Source: Pyrinomonadaceae bacterium | GTDB taxonomy: Bacteria; Acidobacteriota; Blastocatellia; Pyrinomonadales; Pyrinomonadaceae | Assembly: GCA_030841105.1 (NCBI GenBank) | Contig: JAVEDE010000117.1 | Span: 1-64,000, forward strand | DNA: 64,000 nucleotides | Reading direction: 5' to 3' | Shown here: positions 1 through 9,216 of the stretch, one piece after another | Layout: every line of letters begins with the position of its first letter | How positions within the stretch are numbered: the first letter of the stretch is position 1 | The notes under the pieces: generated by a model | Told to the model about the DNA's origin: nothing | Databases searched by the model: none | The model's input: only the letters and a program-made list of their open reading frames with translations | Position numbers and translations under genes: made by a program

Positions 1-2
1 GC

Positions 3-446
3 ACGACCGACGCCGCCGTGCTCAAGTTCCGGCGCACCTTCACCAACCTGACGAAGAAGCCCGTCACGCGCCTGCGCTTCCGCGTCGTGGACATCACCAC
101 CGCCCCGCGCGTTGACAACTCGAAGGCCGACCTGCGCGTCATCAATTCGCGGAACGAGATCGTCAATCTCTCCGACGGCGGGTCGAGACTCGTCAACGGC
201 GTGACGCTCGAAGACCTCAAAGGGAGCCTCGTCGCGCTGAGGGAGGGCGGACTCAACACGAGCCTCGTCTTCGCTCTGGCGCAACCGCTCCCGCCCGGCG
301 AGAGCGTTGACGTCAACTTCTGGCTGCGCGTCGTGGCCGAGGGCGAGTTCAGCTTCCTCGTCAACGTCGAAGCGGCCACCGCGCCCGCCCCCGGCGTCAA
401 CCCGCGCAAAGGCGCGAGCGCGACGAGGACTAAAAACATCCAGTAG
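3..446 (+). CDS. C-terminal part of a larger protein (5' truncated by window edge), unknown function
   Basis: Open frame runs to the window start; no convincing start codon; followed by a terminator-like hairpin. Confidence 0.6.
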   Translation, partial: TTDAAVLKFRRTFTNLTKKPVTRLRFRVVDITTAPRVDNSKADLRVINSRNEIVNLSDGGSRLVNGVTLEDLKGSLVALREGGLNTSLVFALAQPLPPGESVDVNFWLRVVAEGEFSFLVNVEAATAPAPGVNPRKGASATRTKNIQ

Positions 447-477
447 GCTGGCAACACCGAAAGTCGAAGTTGAAGCA

Positions 478-517
478 CGGGGCGAGGGCGTTAAGCGTCC
501 GCGCCCCGCGCCTTTTT
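478..517 (+). terminator. Rho-independent terminator
   Basis: cggggcgagggcg-ttaag-cgtccgcgccccg followed by cgcctttttact. Confidence 0.65.
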
Positions 518-628
518 ACTCAACTGCCGCGACGCGGCGGGGGCGGCGTTGCATTCGCGCGGGCGGGAAGTTAGGATGAGTGCGGGCAACACAAACTTTT
601 ATTTCGACGCGAAGCGAGGTCTAAGGCG

Positions 629-934
629 ATGAAGTTTCCGGGCGGCATGAACATGCAGCAGATGATGAAGCAGGCGCAGCAGATGCAGGAGAAGATGCAG
701 CGCGAGATGGAGGCGCTCGTCGTGGACGCGACGGCGGGCGGCGGCGTGGTGACGGTGCAGATGAGCGGCACGAAGGAGGTCACCTCCATCAAGATTGACC
801 CCGAAGCCGTGAAGGAAGGCGACGTCGAGATGCTCCAAGACCTGATCGTCGCCGCCGTCAACGAAGCCGGGCGCAAAGTTGACGAAGCCATGCAGGGCAA
901 ACTCGGCGGCATGCTCCCGCCCGGACTCCTTTAG
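629..934 (+). CDS. ybaB: YbaB/EbfC family nucleoid-associated protein
   Basis: [16 protein letters not shown]...; typical size; adjacent to recR. Confidence 0.92.
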   Translation: MKFPGGMNMQQMMKQAQQMQEKMQREMEALVVDATAGGGVVTVQMSGTKEVTSIKIDPEAVKEGDVEMLQDLIVAAVNEAGRKVDEAMQGKLGGMLPPGLL

Positions 935-936
935 AA

Positions 937-1036
937 CAGTGACAAGTGACAGGTGACAAGTGACAAGTTAAAGCAGCACCACTCTCTTTAAACTTGTCCT
1001 TGCTCTCGTCACTTGTCACTCGTCACTTGTCACTTG
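937..1036. repeat. Heptamer-iterated inverted repeat (family A, GTGACRA)
   Basis: cagtgacaagtgacaggtgacaagtgacaagtta...cttgtc...tcgtcacttgtcactcgtcacttgtcactt. Confidence 0.85.
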
Positions 1037-1041
1037 AATTT

Positions 1042-1656
1042 ATGTTGGATTACGCCGAGCCGGTCACCAAGTTGATTGACGAGTTTAAGCGCCTGCCGGG
1101 CGTGGGGCAGAAGTCCGCGCAGCGTCTGGCGTTTCACATCCTGCGGATGTCCGAGCCGGACGTAGCGCGCTTCGTCGCGGCGATGGAAGAGGTGAAGCGG
1201 AAGATCGTCTTCTGCACGGTCTGCAACAACCTGACGGACGTTGACCCGTGCCGCTACTGCTCGTCCACCTCGCGCGACCGCTCGATCATCTGCGTCGTGG
1301 AAGAACCCTACAACCTCGTCGCCGTGGAGAAGACGCGCGGCTATCACGGCCTCTACCACGTCCTGCACGGCAGCCTCTCGCCGATCCGCGGCATGAGTCC
1401 CGACGACTTGCGGCTGCAAAATCTGCTGCCGCGCCTGCGCCCCGAAAACAACGACGGCATCGAAGTGCGCGAAGTCATCCTCGCCACCAACCCCAACACC
1501 GAAGGCGAAGCCACCGCCAGCTACATCAGCCGCCTCTTGAAGCCGCTCGGCGTCCGCGTCACGCGCATCGCGATGGGCATGCCCGTCGGCAGCGACCTCG
1601 AATACGTTGACGAGGTGACGATGGACAAGGCGATGGCTAACCGGCACGAGATTTAG
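1042..1656 (+). CDS. recR: Recombination protein RecR
   Basis: [25 protein letters not shown]4 zinc finger [22 protein letters not shown] region; ATG at 1042 preferred over a start inside the repeat. Confidence 0.96.
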   Translation: MLDYAEPVTKLIDEFKRLPGVGQKSAQRLAFHILRMSEPDVARFVAAMEEVKRKIVFCTVCNNLTDVDPCRYCSSTSRDRSIICVVEEPYNLVAVEKTRGYHGLYHVLHGSLSPIRGMSPDDLRLQNLLPRLRPENNDGIEVREVILATNPNTEGEATASYISRLLKPLGVRVTRIAMGMPVGSDLEYVDEVTMDKAMANRHEI

Positions 1657-1694
1657 ACTGTGCCTCAAGGTTCGCACATAAATCCCGTTTGAGC

Positions 1695-2330
1695 ATGAAG
1701 AGTTCGAGGAAGACAGCGGCGCTGATCGTCATCGCGCTGGCGCTCGTCGCCTGCCTCGTCTGGCTCGTGTCGCGACCGGATGAGCCAGACGCCGCGAGCG
1801 TCTCGGACACGTCGCGAAGCCCTTCGTTCGAGGTGCAGGTCGAGAAGCCTCGCATGGATCGGTTTCTCGGCGGCATCCTCCCGACCAAAATTGAGTCGAA
1901 GCTATTAGGGGGCGGCGAACTGCGGTTCGACCAAGCGAGCCGCGGCGCACAGGTCGGCAGCGTCGGGCGCGACCGCCTCGAACTCCGCGCCGACGGTTGG
2001 GAACTCCTCGTCCAGACCGACGGCCAGGGGCGCATCACTCCCGCGACGAGCCTCGTCTTCCCGATTGAGATCGCGGAGAAACAGTATACGCTGCGCTGCC
2101 GACCGGCAGACGCGGCCACCGGCTATCTACACGCCAACGCGCGCGCTAACTCCGACTTGATTGACGGCCGCTTTCTCGTCGAACTCGCCGCCTGCGTGAA
2201 TGCCGAGTCGGGGAAGATTCTCGATACGGAAGCCGGAGGTAACCCGGGCGACGCGTGGCCGTCGTCACCGCTCACCGTCCGCGGGAGCTTCAACGGCCTG
2301 CCCACACGGCCGTCCCCGCAGTCTAAGTGA
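1695..2330 (+). CDS. Membrane-anchored hypothetical protein
   Basis: N-terminal TM segment TAALIVIALALVACLVWLV; ATG at 1695. Confidence 0.6.
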   Translation: MKSSRKTAALIVIALALVACLVWLVSRPDEPDAASVSDTSRSPSFEVQVEKPRMDRFLGGILPTKIESKLLGGGELRFDQASRGAQVGSVGRDRLELRADGWELLVQTDGQGRITPATSLVFPIEIAEKQYTLRCRPADAATGYLHANARANSDLIDGRFLVELAACVNAESGKILDTEAGGNPGDAWPSSPLTVRGSFNGLPTRPSPQSK

Positions 2331-2343
2331 GACCGCCCAAAAG

Positions 2344-2427
2344 CAGTGACGAGTGACAAGTGACGAGTGACGAGTTAAAGCAGTTTGCTTTTCTAACTCG
2401 TCACTCGTCACTTGTCACTCGTCACTG
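2344..2427. repeat. Heptamer-iterated inverted repeat (family A)
   Basis: cagtgacgagtgacaagtgacgagtgacgagttaaagcagtttgcttttctaactcgtcactcgtcacttgtcactcgtcactg. Confidence 0.9.
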
Positions 2428-2430
2428 CTT

Positions 2431-3042
2431 TTAGAACCTGACGTGCTCGGCGGGCGCGCCGTCTTTGCAGCCGACGCATTCTTCGCCGGAGTCGTAGAAC
2501 TTGGAGTCGAACTCGACGAGCGACTTGATGGGGATGTCGTCGTTAATTTTGTCTATGGCGTCGTGGAAGCGGACGATAGTGCCGCAGCCGATGACGCGCG
2601 CGCCGAGTTCGCGCACGAGTTCGACCGTCTCGCGGATGGCGTCGCCGCTGCGGATGATGTCGTCCACGATGATGCACGGGTTGATCTCGCCCTTGTTGAT
2701 GTACTGGCGAAACATGCGCTTGCCTTCTTCGCGCTCCGCCCAGTAAATCTGCTCCGCGCTTAAGGCTTCGCGCACGCCGAAGGCCACGGGGATGCCACCC
2801 GGCCCCGGACTGATGATCGCCACCTTCGGCAGCACGCTCGACACGTCCGGCTCGACGCGCAGCAGCCGCGAGAGCGCGACGGCCAAGACGCGCGCCGTGT
2901 CGTAATAGCGGAAGGCGAGCGGCATCTGGAAATAGTTCGGCGTGTGCTTGCCCGACGGGTAAATGAAGTGGCCTTCACGAAACGCGCCCGTCTTCTTCAG
3001 CATGTCCATGACTTCATCTTGCGATGGAACGAGTTGCACCAT
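2431..3042 (-). CDS. pyrE: Orotate phosphoribosyltransferase-like PRTase
   Basis: PRPP-binding motif CIIVDDIIRSGDA; overall PyrE-like layout. Confidence 0.75.
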   Translation of the reverse strand: MVQLVPSQDEVMDMLKKTGAFREGHFIYPSGKHTPNYFQMPLAFRYYDTARVLAVALSRLLRVEPDVSSVLPKVAIISPGPGGIPVAFGVREALSAEQIYWAEREEGKRMFRQYINKGEINPCIIVDDIIRSGDAIRETVELVRELGARVIGCGTIVRFHDAIDKINDDIPIKSLVEFDSKFYDSGEECVGCKDGAPAEHVRF

Positions 3043-3064
3043 TAGTCGTTTCTCCGTAATTAGA

Positions 3065-3147
3065 AGAGGTCAGAGGTTAGAGATGAGAGGTTAGTGCGGA
3101 TCAGTTTTCGCTTCTGACTGACCTCTAACCTCTGACTTCTGACCTCT
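3065..3147. repeat. Heptamer-iterated inverted repeat (family AGAGGTT)
   Basis: agaggtcagaggttagagatgagaggttag ... ctgacctctaacctctgacttctgacctct. Confidence 0.8.
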
Positions 3148-3165
3148 TTTTCCGACAGCATACCA

Positions 3166-3645
3166 CTACTCCGCCCGCTTCGCGCCACCCGCGAGAGCGT
3201 CGGCGATGATGCGGCGTTGATCGCGCGAGAGTTCGGACGGCAGCGCGTCGGCCTCGAACCAGCCGACGCGGTTGATTTCCATGCTCCGCGGCCGCGCGCT
3301 CGCGCCCGCACGCACGCGGCAGCGAAAGTGTATCTCCACCTGCTGCGGATGGCGGAGCGTGCGCACGTGAACGAGTTCGGCCGCGTCGAGTTCGACGCCG
3401 ATCTCCTCGCGCAGTTCGCGCCGGAGTCCTTCGAGCGGCTGCTCGCCCCGCTCCAGAAAGCCGCCCGGAATGCCCCACCCGCTGCCCGTGCGAAACTCGT
3501 GCTGCAACAGCAACACGCGCCCCTCATCGTCCAACACGATTGCGCCCACCGTCACCATGAAACGCGGCTCAACGAGCCACACGCCCCAACGTCGCACGCG
3601 CCCCGGCGAACCACGCCACAGCGTCCCCAACAATTTTTTCCACAT
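3166..3645 (-). CDS. NUDIX hydrolase
   Basis: Nudix box GGFLERGEQPLEGLRRELREEIGVEL. Confidence 0.92.
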   Translation of the reverse strand: MWKKLLGTLWRGSPGRVRRWGVWLVEPRFMVTVGAIVLDDEGRVLLLQHEFRTGSGWGIPGGFLERGEQPLEGLRRELREEIGVELDAAELVHVRTLRHPQQVEIHFRCRVRAGASARPRSMEINRVGWFEADALPSELSRDQRRIIADALAGGAKRAE

Positions 3646-3661
3646 GCGACGACATCATAAA

Positions 3662-3779
3662 CGATGAACGACGAAGATAGGAGACAGGAGACGGAAGACA
3701 TGAGCCGGAAGGAAGACCGCCGCTCGTCTTATTCCGACTTCTGTTTCTGTCTTCTGTCTCCCGGCTTTCCGTTCATCTT
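3662..3779. repeat. Heptamer-iterated inverted repeat (family GGAGACA)
   Basis: gatgaacg...aggagacaggagacggaagac...gtcttctgtctcccgg...cgttcatc. Confidence 0.7.
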
Positions 3780-3926
3780 TCCCTTCATCATTTCTTTTCA
3801 TTGACTCGCTCCGACGTTTCTCCGTAAGATTGCGCGCAAGTTTTTACACGTCGTCTGAACACCGGGAGCGCGCGGGCGTTGGCATCCACCAGCGTGAGGC
3901 GCGCGACAAGTCGGAAAGCGAAAATC

Positions 3927-5237
3927 ATGTCAACCAACGAGAGCAGAGCGCAAGGGACGAATGCGAGCGCGCCCGTCGCGAAGGACGCCCCGACCGAGCA
4001 GCAGGCGTCGCAGGCGGGCGCGCCGAAGCGTTTCGAGCGCGGTCAGACCGTCTGTAACGAGAAGAACGATAAGGGCAAGTTGTGCAACGGTCATCTCAAG
4101 CAGGTCAGCCCCGTCGGCGAAGAGGCGCGGCAGCACATGCGCGGCGACGATCTGCTCTACCGTTGCCAGACCTGCGGCGCGCGCTACATGGGGCCGCCGC
4201 TCGGCCACGTCCGCGACCCGCGCAAGCAGGCGCGCTACGTGCAGAGCGAACTCGTCGCCATCCTCGAAGCGGCGGGCGGCACGCTCCCCGCCTTCAAACA
4301 GAACGAGGCGGGCGCATGGATTCCGGCGGGCGAAACGACGTCGCACGCGCACGCCCCCGTCGCCGCAGCGGCGCAGAACATCAAGCCCGTCGCTCCGGTC
4401 AAACCGACTCCGCCGGTCGCACCCGCCGCGACGGGAGACGCGCCCTCCGACGAGACGCCCGAAGAGAAACGCGCGCGCATCATCGCCGAGGCCAACGCGA
4501 AGGCCGCCGCGCGCATGGCGGGAGGCGGCGCGACCGCTCCAGGCACGACTCCGGCGGCAACGTCGCCGACGGCCGCCAGCCCCGCGCCCGCCGCGTCCGG
4601 CGACGCGCCCGACGGCGAGACTGCCGACGAGAGACGCGCGCGCATGATGGCCGAGGTGAAAGCGAAGACGGCCGCACGGATGGCCGCGAAAGGCGGCGCG
4701 GCCAACGCGAGTGATGCGCCGGAAGCAGCAGCCGCGAGCAAGACCACGAACGCGCCCGCCGCGACGAAGACCACGGACGCGCCTGCCGCGAGTAAGACAC
4801 CGACTGCGCCTCCCGCCGCTGTGGCGGCCGCGCCGTCGGTTGCGCCCGAAGGCGAGACGGCCGATGAGAAACGCGCGCGGCAGATGGCCGAAATTAAAGC
4901 GAAGGCTGCCGCGCGGATGGCCGCCAAGAATAATAGTGCGGGCGGCGCGAAGACGGGCGGGGAGACTTCCATCGCCACGCCGCCCACCACCGCGCAGCCG
5001 CCGTCGCCCACTTCCGGCACGGATTCGTCGGCCGCGGCCGACGCGCACCGCCCCGCCGCCGAAGCGCAAGCCGCCACGGGTCAGGCGTCCGCCGCGCCGT
5101 TGAGTCCCGCCGCGGCCACCGCCTCGCCCGCCGCCGGGGCGGAAACCGTCGCCGACCTCGCGCCCGACGCCTCTACCGAACTCACGCCCGGCGCGCCCAG
5201 AGACGAGCGCGCCGCAGACGAAGGCGCGACCGAATAG
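3927..5237 (+). CDS. Ala-rich repetitive protein with N-terminal zinc-ribbon-like domain
   Basis: VCNEKNDKGKLCNGHL...YRCQTCGARYMGPP; three copies of a GETADEKRAR-MAE-KAKAAARMAAK unit; ATG at 3927. Confidence 0.7.
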   Translation: MSTNESRAQGTNASAPVAKDAPTEQQASQAGAPKRFERGQTVCNEKNDKGKLCNGHLKQVSPVGEEARQHMRGDDLLYRCQTCGARYMGPPLGHVRDPRKQARYVQSELVAILEAAGGTLPAFKQNEAGAWIPAGETTSHAHAPVAAAAQNIKPVAPVKPTPPVAPAATGDAPSDETPEEKRARIIAEANAKAAARMAGGGATAPGTTPAATSPTAASPAPAASGDAPDGETADERRARMMAEVKAKTAARMAAKGGAANASDAPEAAAASKTTNAPAATKTTDAPAASKTPTAPPAAVAAAPSVAPEGETADEKRARQMAEIKAKAAARMAAKNNSAGGAKTGGETSIATPPTTAQPPSPTSGTDSSAAADAHRPAAEAQAATGQASAAPLSPAAATASPAAGAETVADLAPDASTELTPGAPRDERAADEGATE

Positions 5238-5370
5238 CAACACTCTTCGGACACAAAGAAACAGCGCGCAAGGATGAACGCTCATCCGTGCGCGCTGTCG
5301 TTTGTAAGTGGCGGTTGTTAACTAAAGCCTTCACCGCAGAGACGCAGACTTTACGTTGAGGGGGCGGAGA

Positions 5371-5464
5371 GAAAGATGAAAGAGGAACGCTGAACGATGA
5401 ACGGAAGAAAGTTTGTCTGTCAGTTCATCGTCCGCGTTCGTACTTCATCATTCTTCCCTCATCG
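5371..5464. repeat. Inverted repeat, heptamer-like arms (family GAACGAT)
   Basis: gaacgctgaacgatgaacgg ... cagttcatcgtccgcgttc. Confidence 0.6.
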
Positions 5465-5486
5465 CTTCCCTCTGCGGCGAGTGCTC

Positions 5487-6494
5487 TCAGCCTTCCGTGA
5501 TCGTCAAGCCTTCCGGCGCGAAACGCCAGTCGAGCACCTGCACGTCCGGTTCTTCCGCGAGCGCGCGGGCGACCGACTCTTGCATCCCCTCGGCGCAGAT
5601 GAACGCGATGCAGCCGCCGCCGCCCGCGCCGCACACCTTCGCCGCCTCCGCGCCGTGCCGCGAGGCCTTCTCGACGAGACGCTCCATGTGCGGCGTCGTG
5701 ATATTGGGCGCGAGCCGCTTGCGGTTCGGGTAGGCCGCGCTCATGATCGCGCTCACCTCCGGCCAGTCGGCCGCCGAGAGCGCGGCGCGCATCCGCTGCG
5801 CCGAGTCGCGGATGCCCTCGAAGAGTTGGAAGATAACTTTGTCGCCCTCGATGTGCGTCTTGAACATCTCCCAGTTGTTGATGCCGGACAGGCGCGGCTC
5901 GCCCGTGTAGCAGATGACGAGACGGCGTTCGAGTTCGGCGGCATCAACCTGCAACTTCTCGCGCTCGATGCCGTCGGCGCGGAAGTGGATGCAGTTCGCG
6001 CCGCCGTAGAACGCGCCGTAATAATCTTGAAAGCCCGCGGGCACGCGGATCACGGTCGTCTCGACGTTGGCCGCAATCGTGATGAAGCGACGCTCCTCGT
6101 AGCGGTTGCCGACGAGCCGGTTGAGCGCGCCGATGCACGCGATGGCGAGCGCGCTCGACCCGCCTAACCCTGCGCCCGCAGGGGCTTGCGACTCCGCGAC
6201 GAGATGAAAGCCCGTCGCCGGTTTGAAGAAGTGGACGAGTTTCGAGATGAGTTCGAGCCGCTCCTCGTGGACGAGTTCGGCGACGCCCGCCAGATCGGTC
6301 TCGAACGACAGCCCGCGGTCGCGCGATTCGAGAATGACGCGCCCGTCGTCGCGCGTCTCAATGCGACAACGCGCGCGCAGAGAGATGGCGAAGTTAACCG
6401 TCGCCGCGTTCGGGTGGAACAGGTAGAGCGGCCAAATGTCAATCGTGCCGCCAGCCAGATCAACCCGCGTGGGTGCGCTTGCTTCGATAATCAT
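5487..6494 (-). CDS. GHMP-family sugar kinase
   Basis: APTRVDLAGGTIDIWP, PAGAGLGGSSALAIA, VCGAGGGGCIAF; start MIIEASAP at 6494. Confidence 0.88.
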   Translation of the reverse strand: MIIEASAPTRVDLAGGTIDIWPLYLFHPNAATVNFAISLRARCRIETRDDGRVILESRDRGLSFETDLAGVAELVHEERLELISKLVHFFKPATGFHLVAESQAPAGAGLGGSSALAIACIGALNRLVGNRYEERRFITIAANVETTVIRVPAGFQDYYGAFYGGANCIHFRADGIEREKLQVDAAELERRLVICYTGEPRLSGINNWEMFKTHIEGDKVIFQLFEGIRDSAQRMRAALSAADWPEVSAIMSAAYPNRKRLAPNITTPHMERLVEKASRHGAEAAKVCGAGGGGCIAFICAEGMQESVARALAEEPDVQVLDWRFAPEGLTITEG

Positions 6495-6500
6495 AAGTAA

Positions 6501-6658
6501 AGTGACAAGTGACGAGTGACAAGTGACGAGACAAGAAAGAGCCGCGGATCGTGAATCGTGAATCGTAAATAGAAAGAACAAGTCTTACTTCTATTCACGA
6601 TTTACGATTCACGATTGACGTTCTTCTCTTGTCACCCGTCACTTGTCACTCGTCACTG
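6501..6658. repeat. Nested inverted repeat: family A arms enclosing family B (CGTGAAT) hairpin
   Basis: Outer agtgacaagtgacgag...cgtcacttgtcactcgtcact; inner cgtgaatcgtgaatcgtaaatag...ctattcacgatttacgattcacg. Confidence 0.9.
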
Positions 6659-6662
6659 CTTT

Positions 6663-7418
6663 TCAGTCTCCTTCGGCGTCGCCGCTGCTGCTACGTGCGG
6701 CGCGCGCTTTTTTCTTCACCACCTCTTTGTCTTTGCGGCGCGCGAGCGGCGGCGGGAGGTGTTCCTTGATCTCTTCGCCCAACTCCTGCAACTTCTCCTG
6801 CACGTTCTCTTCAAACTCGTGGACGCGTTCAGGGTCTGCCTCCTCCACCTTCGGCGAGAGCCAGTAACGCTCTGCGAGGTAGAAACCCGCGACGCCCAAG
6901 ACGACGATCACGAGCAGGTACTTCCCCAGATGCTCGAAGTCGCCGATGAAGTTCGTGATGATGCCGTGGAAGAAGTAGCCCGCGCTGCTCAGGATGAGCA
7001 CCCACAGGAAACAACTCGCCACCGCAAGCGGCAGGAAGCGCGTCGTGTAGCGCATCTTCGCCACGCCGTAGAAGACGCAAGAAGCCGTGCGCAGCCCGTA
7101 GACGTACTTCGACAGAAAGATCGAGAGCGGCCCGAACGTGTCCGTCAGGCGTTCGATGCGCGGGCGCGCGCCGCGGTAAAACTTCCGGTCGCGGATGCTG
7201 GAACGAAACCCGCGTCCCATCGCGTAGGCCACCTGATCGCCCGCCACGCCGCCCGCCGTGCCCGCCGCCAGCACCTTCACGAAACTATACTCGCCGAAGA
7301 ACGCCCCGTGCGCCAGCACGCCCGCCAACAGCAGCGTGATATCCCCCTCAATCATCGCGAGGAAGAAGATCGCGTACAACCCGTACTGCCCCACCAGTTC
7401 GTAGAAATGTTGCTCCAT
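6663..7418 (-). CDS. DedA family membrane protein
   Basis: VGQYGLYAIFFLAMIEGDITLLLAGVLA, AGTAGGVAGDQVAYAMGRGF. Confidence 0.88.
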   Translation of the reverse strand: MEQHFYELVGQYGLYAIFFLAMIEGDITLLLAGVLAHGAFFGEYSFVKVLAAGTAGGVAGDQVAYAMGRGFRSSIRDRKFYRGARPRIERLTDTFGPLSIFLSKYVYGLRTASCVFYGVAKMRYTTRFLPLAVASCFLWVLILSSAGYFFHGIITNFIGDFEHLGKYLLVIVVLGVAGFYLAERYWLSPKVEEADPERVHEFEENVQEKLQELGEEIKEHLPPPLARRKDKEVVKKKARAARSSSGDAEGD

Positions 7419-7427
7419 TGATAAACG

Positions 7428-7497
7428 CAGTGACGAGTGACAAGTTAAAACAGCGTGTCTTTCAAACTTGTCGCTTGTCACCTGTCACTTGTCACTC
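7428..7497. repeat. Heptamer-iterated inverted repeat (family A)
   Basis: cagtgacgagtgacaagtta...aacttgtcgcttgtcacctgtcacttgtcact. Confidence 0.8.
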
Positions 7498-7943
7498 TCT
7501 TTGGGTTTGACGACGAGCACGGGGCAGTGTGCGTGGCGCACGACCGACTCGGCGGTCGAGCCGAAGATCATGCGCCCGAAGCCGGTGCGCCCGTGCGACG
7601 AGATGACGATCAGATCAATGTCGCGTTCGCGCGCGACGCGCACGATCTCGCCCGACGCCTCGCCGTGCGCGATGATTTCTTCCACGTCCAGCCCCGCACA
7701 CTCTTCGCGCGCCGCGAGCTTCGGCAACTCGCGCGTAGCAGACTCTTCCAGTTGCCCGCCGACGTCCACCGCCGGCAGCGGCTCGGCCACCGCCGCGTAG
7801 CCGACCGGCGGCACGGGCGTCTCCACCACGTGCAGGCACACGAGGCGCGCCTTCATCTGCCGCGCCAGATCGGCCGCGTAGGGCAGAGCCGACTCGGCGC
7901 ACCGGCTGAAATCGGTCGGCAACAGGATGGAACGAATGATCAT
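7485..7943 (-). CDS. Universal stress protein (UspA family)
   Basis: MIIRSILLPTDFSRCAESALPYAADLA; VISSHGRTGFGRMIFGSTAESVVRHAHCPVLVVK. Confidence 0.95.
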   Translation of the reverse strand: MIIRSILLPTDFSRCAESALPYAADLARQMKARLVCLHVVETPVPPVGYAAVAEPLPAVDVGGQLEESATRELPKLAAREECAGLDVEEIIAHGEASGEIVRVARERDIDLIVISSHGRTGFGRMIFGSTAESVVRHAHCPVLVVKPKESDK

Positions 7944-7952
7944 AAGAACTAA

Positions 7953-8029
7953 GGTGTTGAGTGTTGAGTGATGAGTGATGGGTGATAAGTCAAACGCTTT
8001 AACTCATCACCCATCGCTCAACACTCAAT
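7953..8029. repeat. Heptamer-iterated inverted repeat (family GAGTGAT)
   Basis: gtgttgagtgttgagtgatgagtgatgggtgataagt...aactcatcacccatcgctcaacactcaa. Confidence 0.85.
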
Positions 8030-8159
8030 GCTTCTTCGGCTCGTCATTCTACACGCAGAAGGGTTGGTTTGACAGCCCCCTACCCCTTTGTTACCATTTT
8101 CGCCGTTTCCTACCTGAACGACTTTTACGCCCGTTGCTCCCGTCTGGAGATCAAAGATC

Positions 8160-9116
8160 ATGTCAACTGTAACATCCGACAGCAACTATATCGGCATTGA
8201 TATTTCCGGCGCATCGCTGCACGCCGCGCTCGTCTCGCACGAAGGCCAGGTCGTCGCGCGCCGCGAGGCCGCGCTTGAAACCGCCACGCTGCCCACGCAG
8301 ATCGCCGGACTCGTCGCCGAACTCCGCGACGCCGCGCCGAACGTGGTCGCGCTCGGCCTCGGCGTGCCCGGACTCGTCAACCCGGAGACGGGGCGTGTCG
8401 TCGTCTCGTCGGATCTCCCCGCGGCCGTCCGCGCCGACCTCCAGACGGAACTCGCGCGCGCCACGGGTCTCCCCATCGCGCTCGCCAATGATGCGAACGC
8501 CGCCGCCTACGGCGAATACATCGCGGGCGCGGGGCGCGGCAGCCGCAACATGTTCTACGTCACCATCGGCACGGGCATCGGCGGCGCGCTCATCATGGAC
8601 GGCAAACTCTGGTACGGCGATTCGGGCTTCGCGGGCGAGTTCGGCCACATCACCATTGACCGCGAGGGCATTGAATGCACCTGCGGCAACACGGGCTGTT
8701 TGGAGACGGTCGCCTCCGCCCCGAACATCGTCCGCCGCACGCACGAACGACTCGTGCGCGACAGCACCTCGTCCTTGACGCGCCTCGGCCTCAACAAAAA
8801 CTTCACCGCCGCCGACATCGCCCACGCCGCCAACGAAGGCGACGACTTCGCCCTCCTGATGATCGAGCGTACCGGCCGCTACATCGGCACGGCCATCGCC
8901 GCCGTCATCAACCTCCTCAACATCCAGCGCATCGTCCTCGGCGGCGGCGTCATGGACGCGGGCAAACTGATCCTCGACCCCATCATCCGCGAAGCCGGTC
9001 GCCGCTCCTTCCAGCCCTGCTTCGAGGCCACACAGATCGTCGCCGCCACGCTCGGCGCGGACGCCGTCCCCACCGGCGCGGCCATGCTCGCCCGCGACGC
9101 GGCCACCACGAAATAG
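8160..9116 (+). CDS. ROK family sugar kinase (glucokinase-like)
   Basis: IGIDISG, TIGTGIGGALIMDGKL, GEFGHITID, CTCGNTGCLETVAS. Confidence 0.95.
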   Translation: MSTVTSDSNYIGIDISGASLHAALVSHEGQVVARREAALETATLPTQIAGLVAELRDAAPNVVALGLGVPGLVNPETGRVVVSSDLPAAVRADLQTELARATGLPIALANDANAAAYGEYIAGAGRGSRNMFYVTIGTGIGGALIMDGKLWYGDSGFAGEFGHITIDREGIECTCGNTGCLETVASAPNIVRRTHERLVRDSTSSLTRLGLNKNFTAADIAHAANEGDDFALLMIERTGRYIGTAIAAVINLLNIQRIVLGGGVMDAGKLILDPIIREAGRRSFQPCFEATQIVAATLGADAVPTGAAMLARDAATTK

Positions 9117-9137
9117 ATATTTCACCACTCAGCTTTC

Positions 9138-9169
9138 AAACGGGCGCGCGTGCGGTTTCGCGCCCGTTT
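9138..9169 (+). terminator. Rho-independent terminator
   Basis: aaacgggcgcg-cgtgcggttt-cgcgcccgtttt. Confidence 0.75.
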
Positions 9170-9216
9170 TGTTATGTTAGAAGTGAAAAGTCAGGCGAAT
9201 ATCGGCACACTAGATA

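Noticed and set aside
937-1036. Heptamer repeats as CRISPR arrays
   Set aside because: No unique spacers, no cas genes, palindromic arm-loop-arm layout
994-1041. Upstream starts inside repeats ([14 protein letters not shown]...)
   Set aside because: Same repeat-derived residues appear before unrelated genes; internal ATG starts match the protein families better
2344-2427. Heptamer hairpins as ordinary transcription terminators
   Set aside because: Found also between co-oriented and divergent genes and directly before start codons; no consistent U-tract
3930-5285. 451-aa minus-strand ORF
   Set aside because: Arg/Gly-rich antisense of the repetitive zinc-ribbon protein
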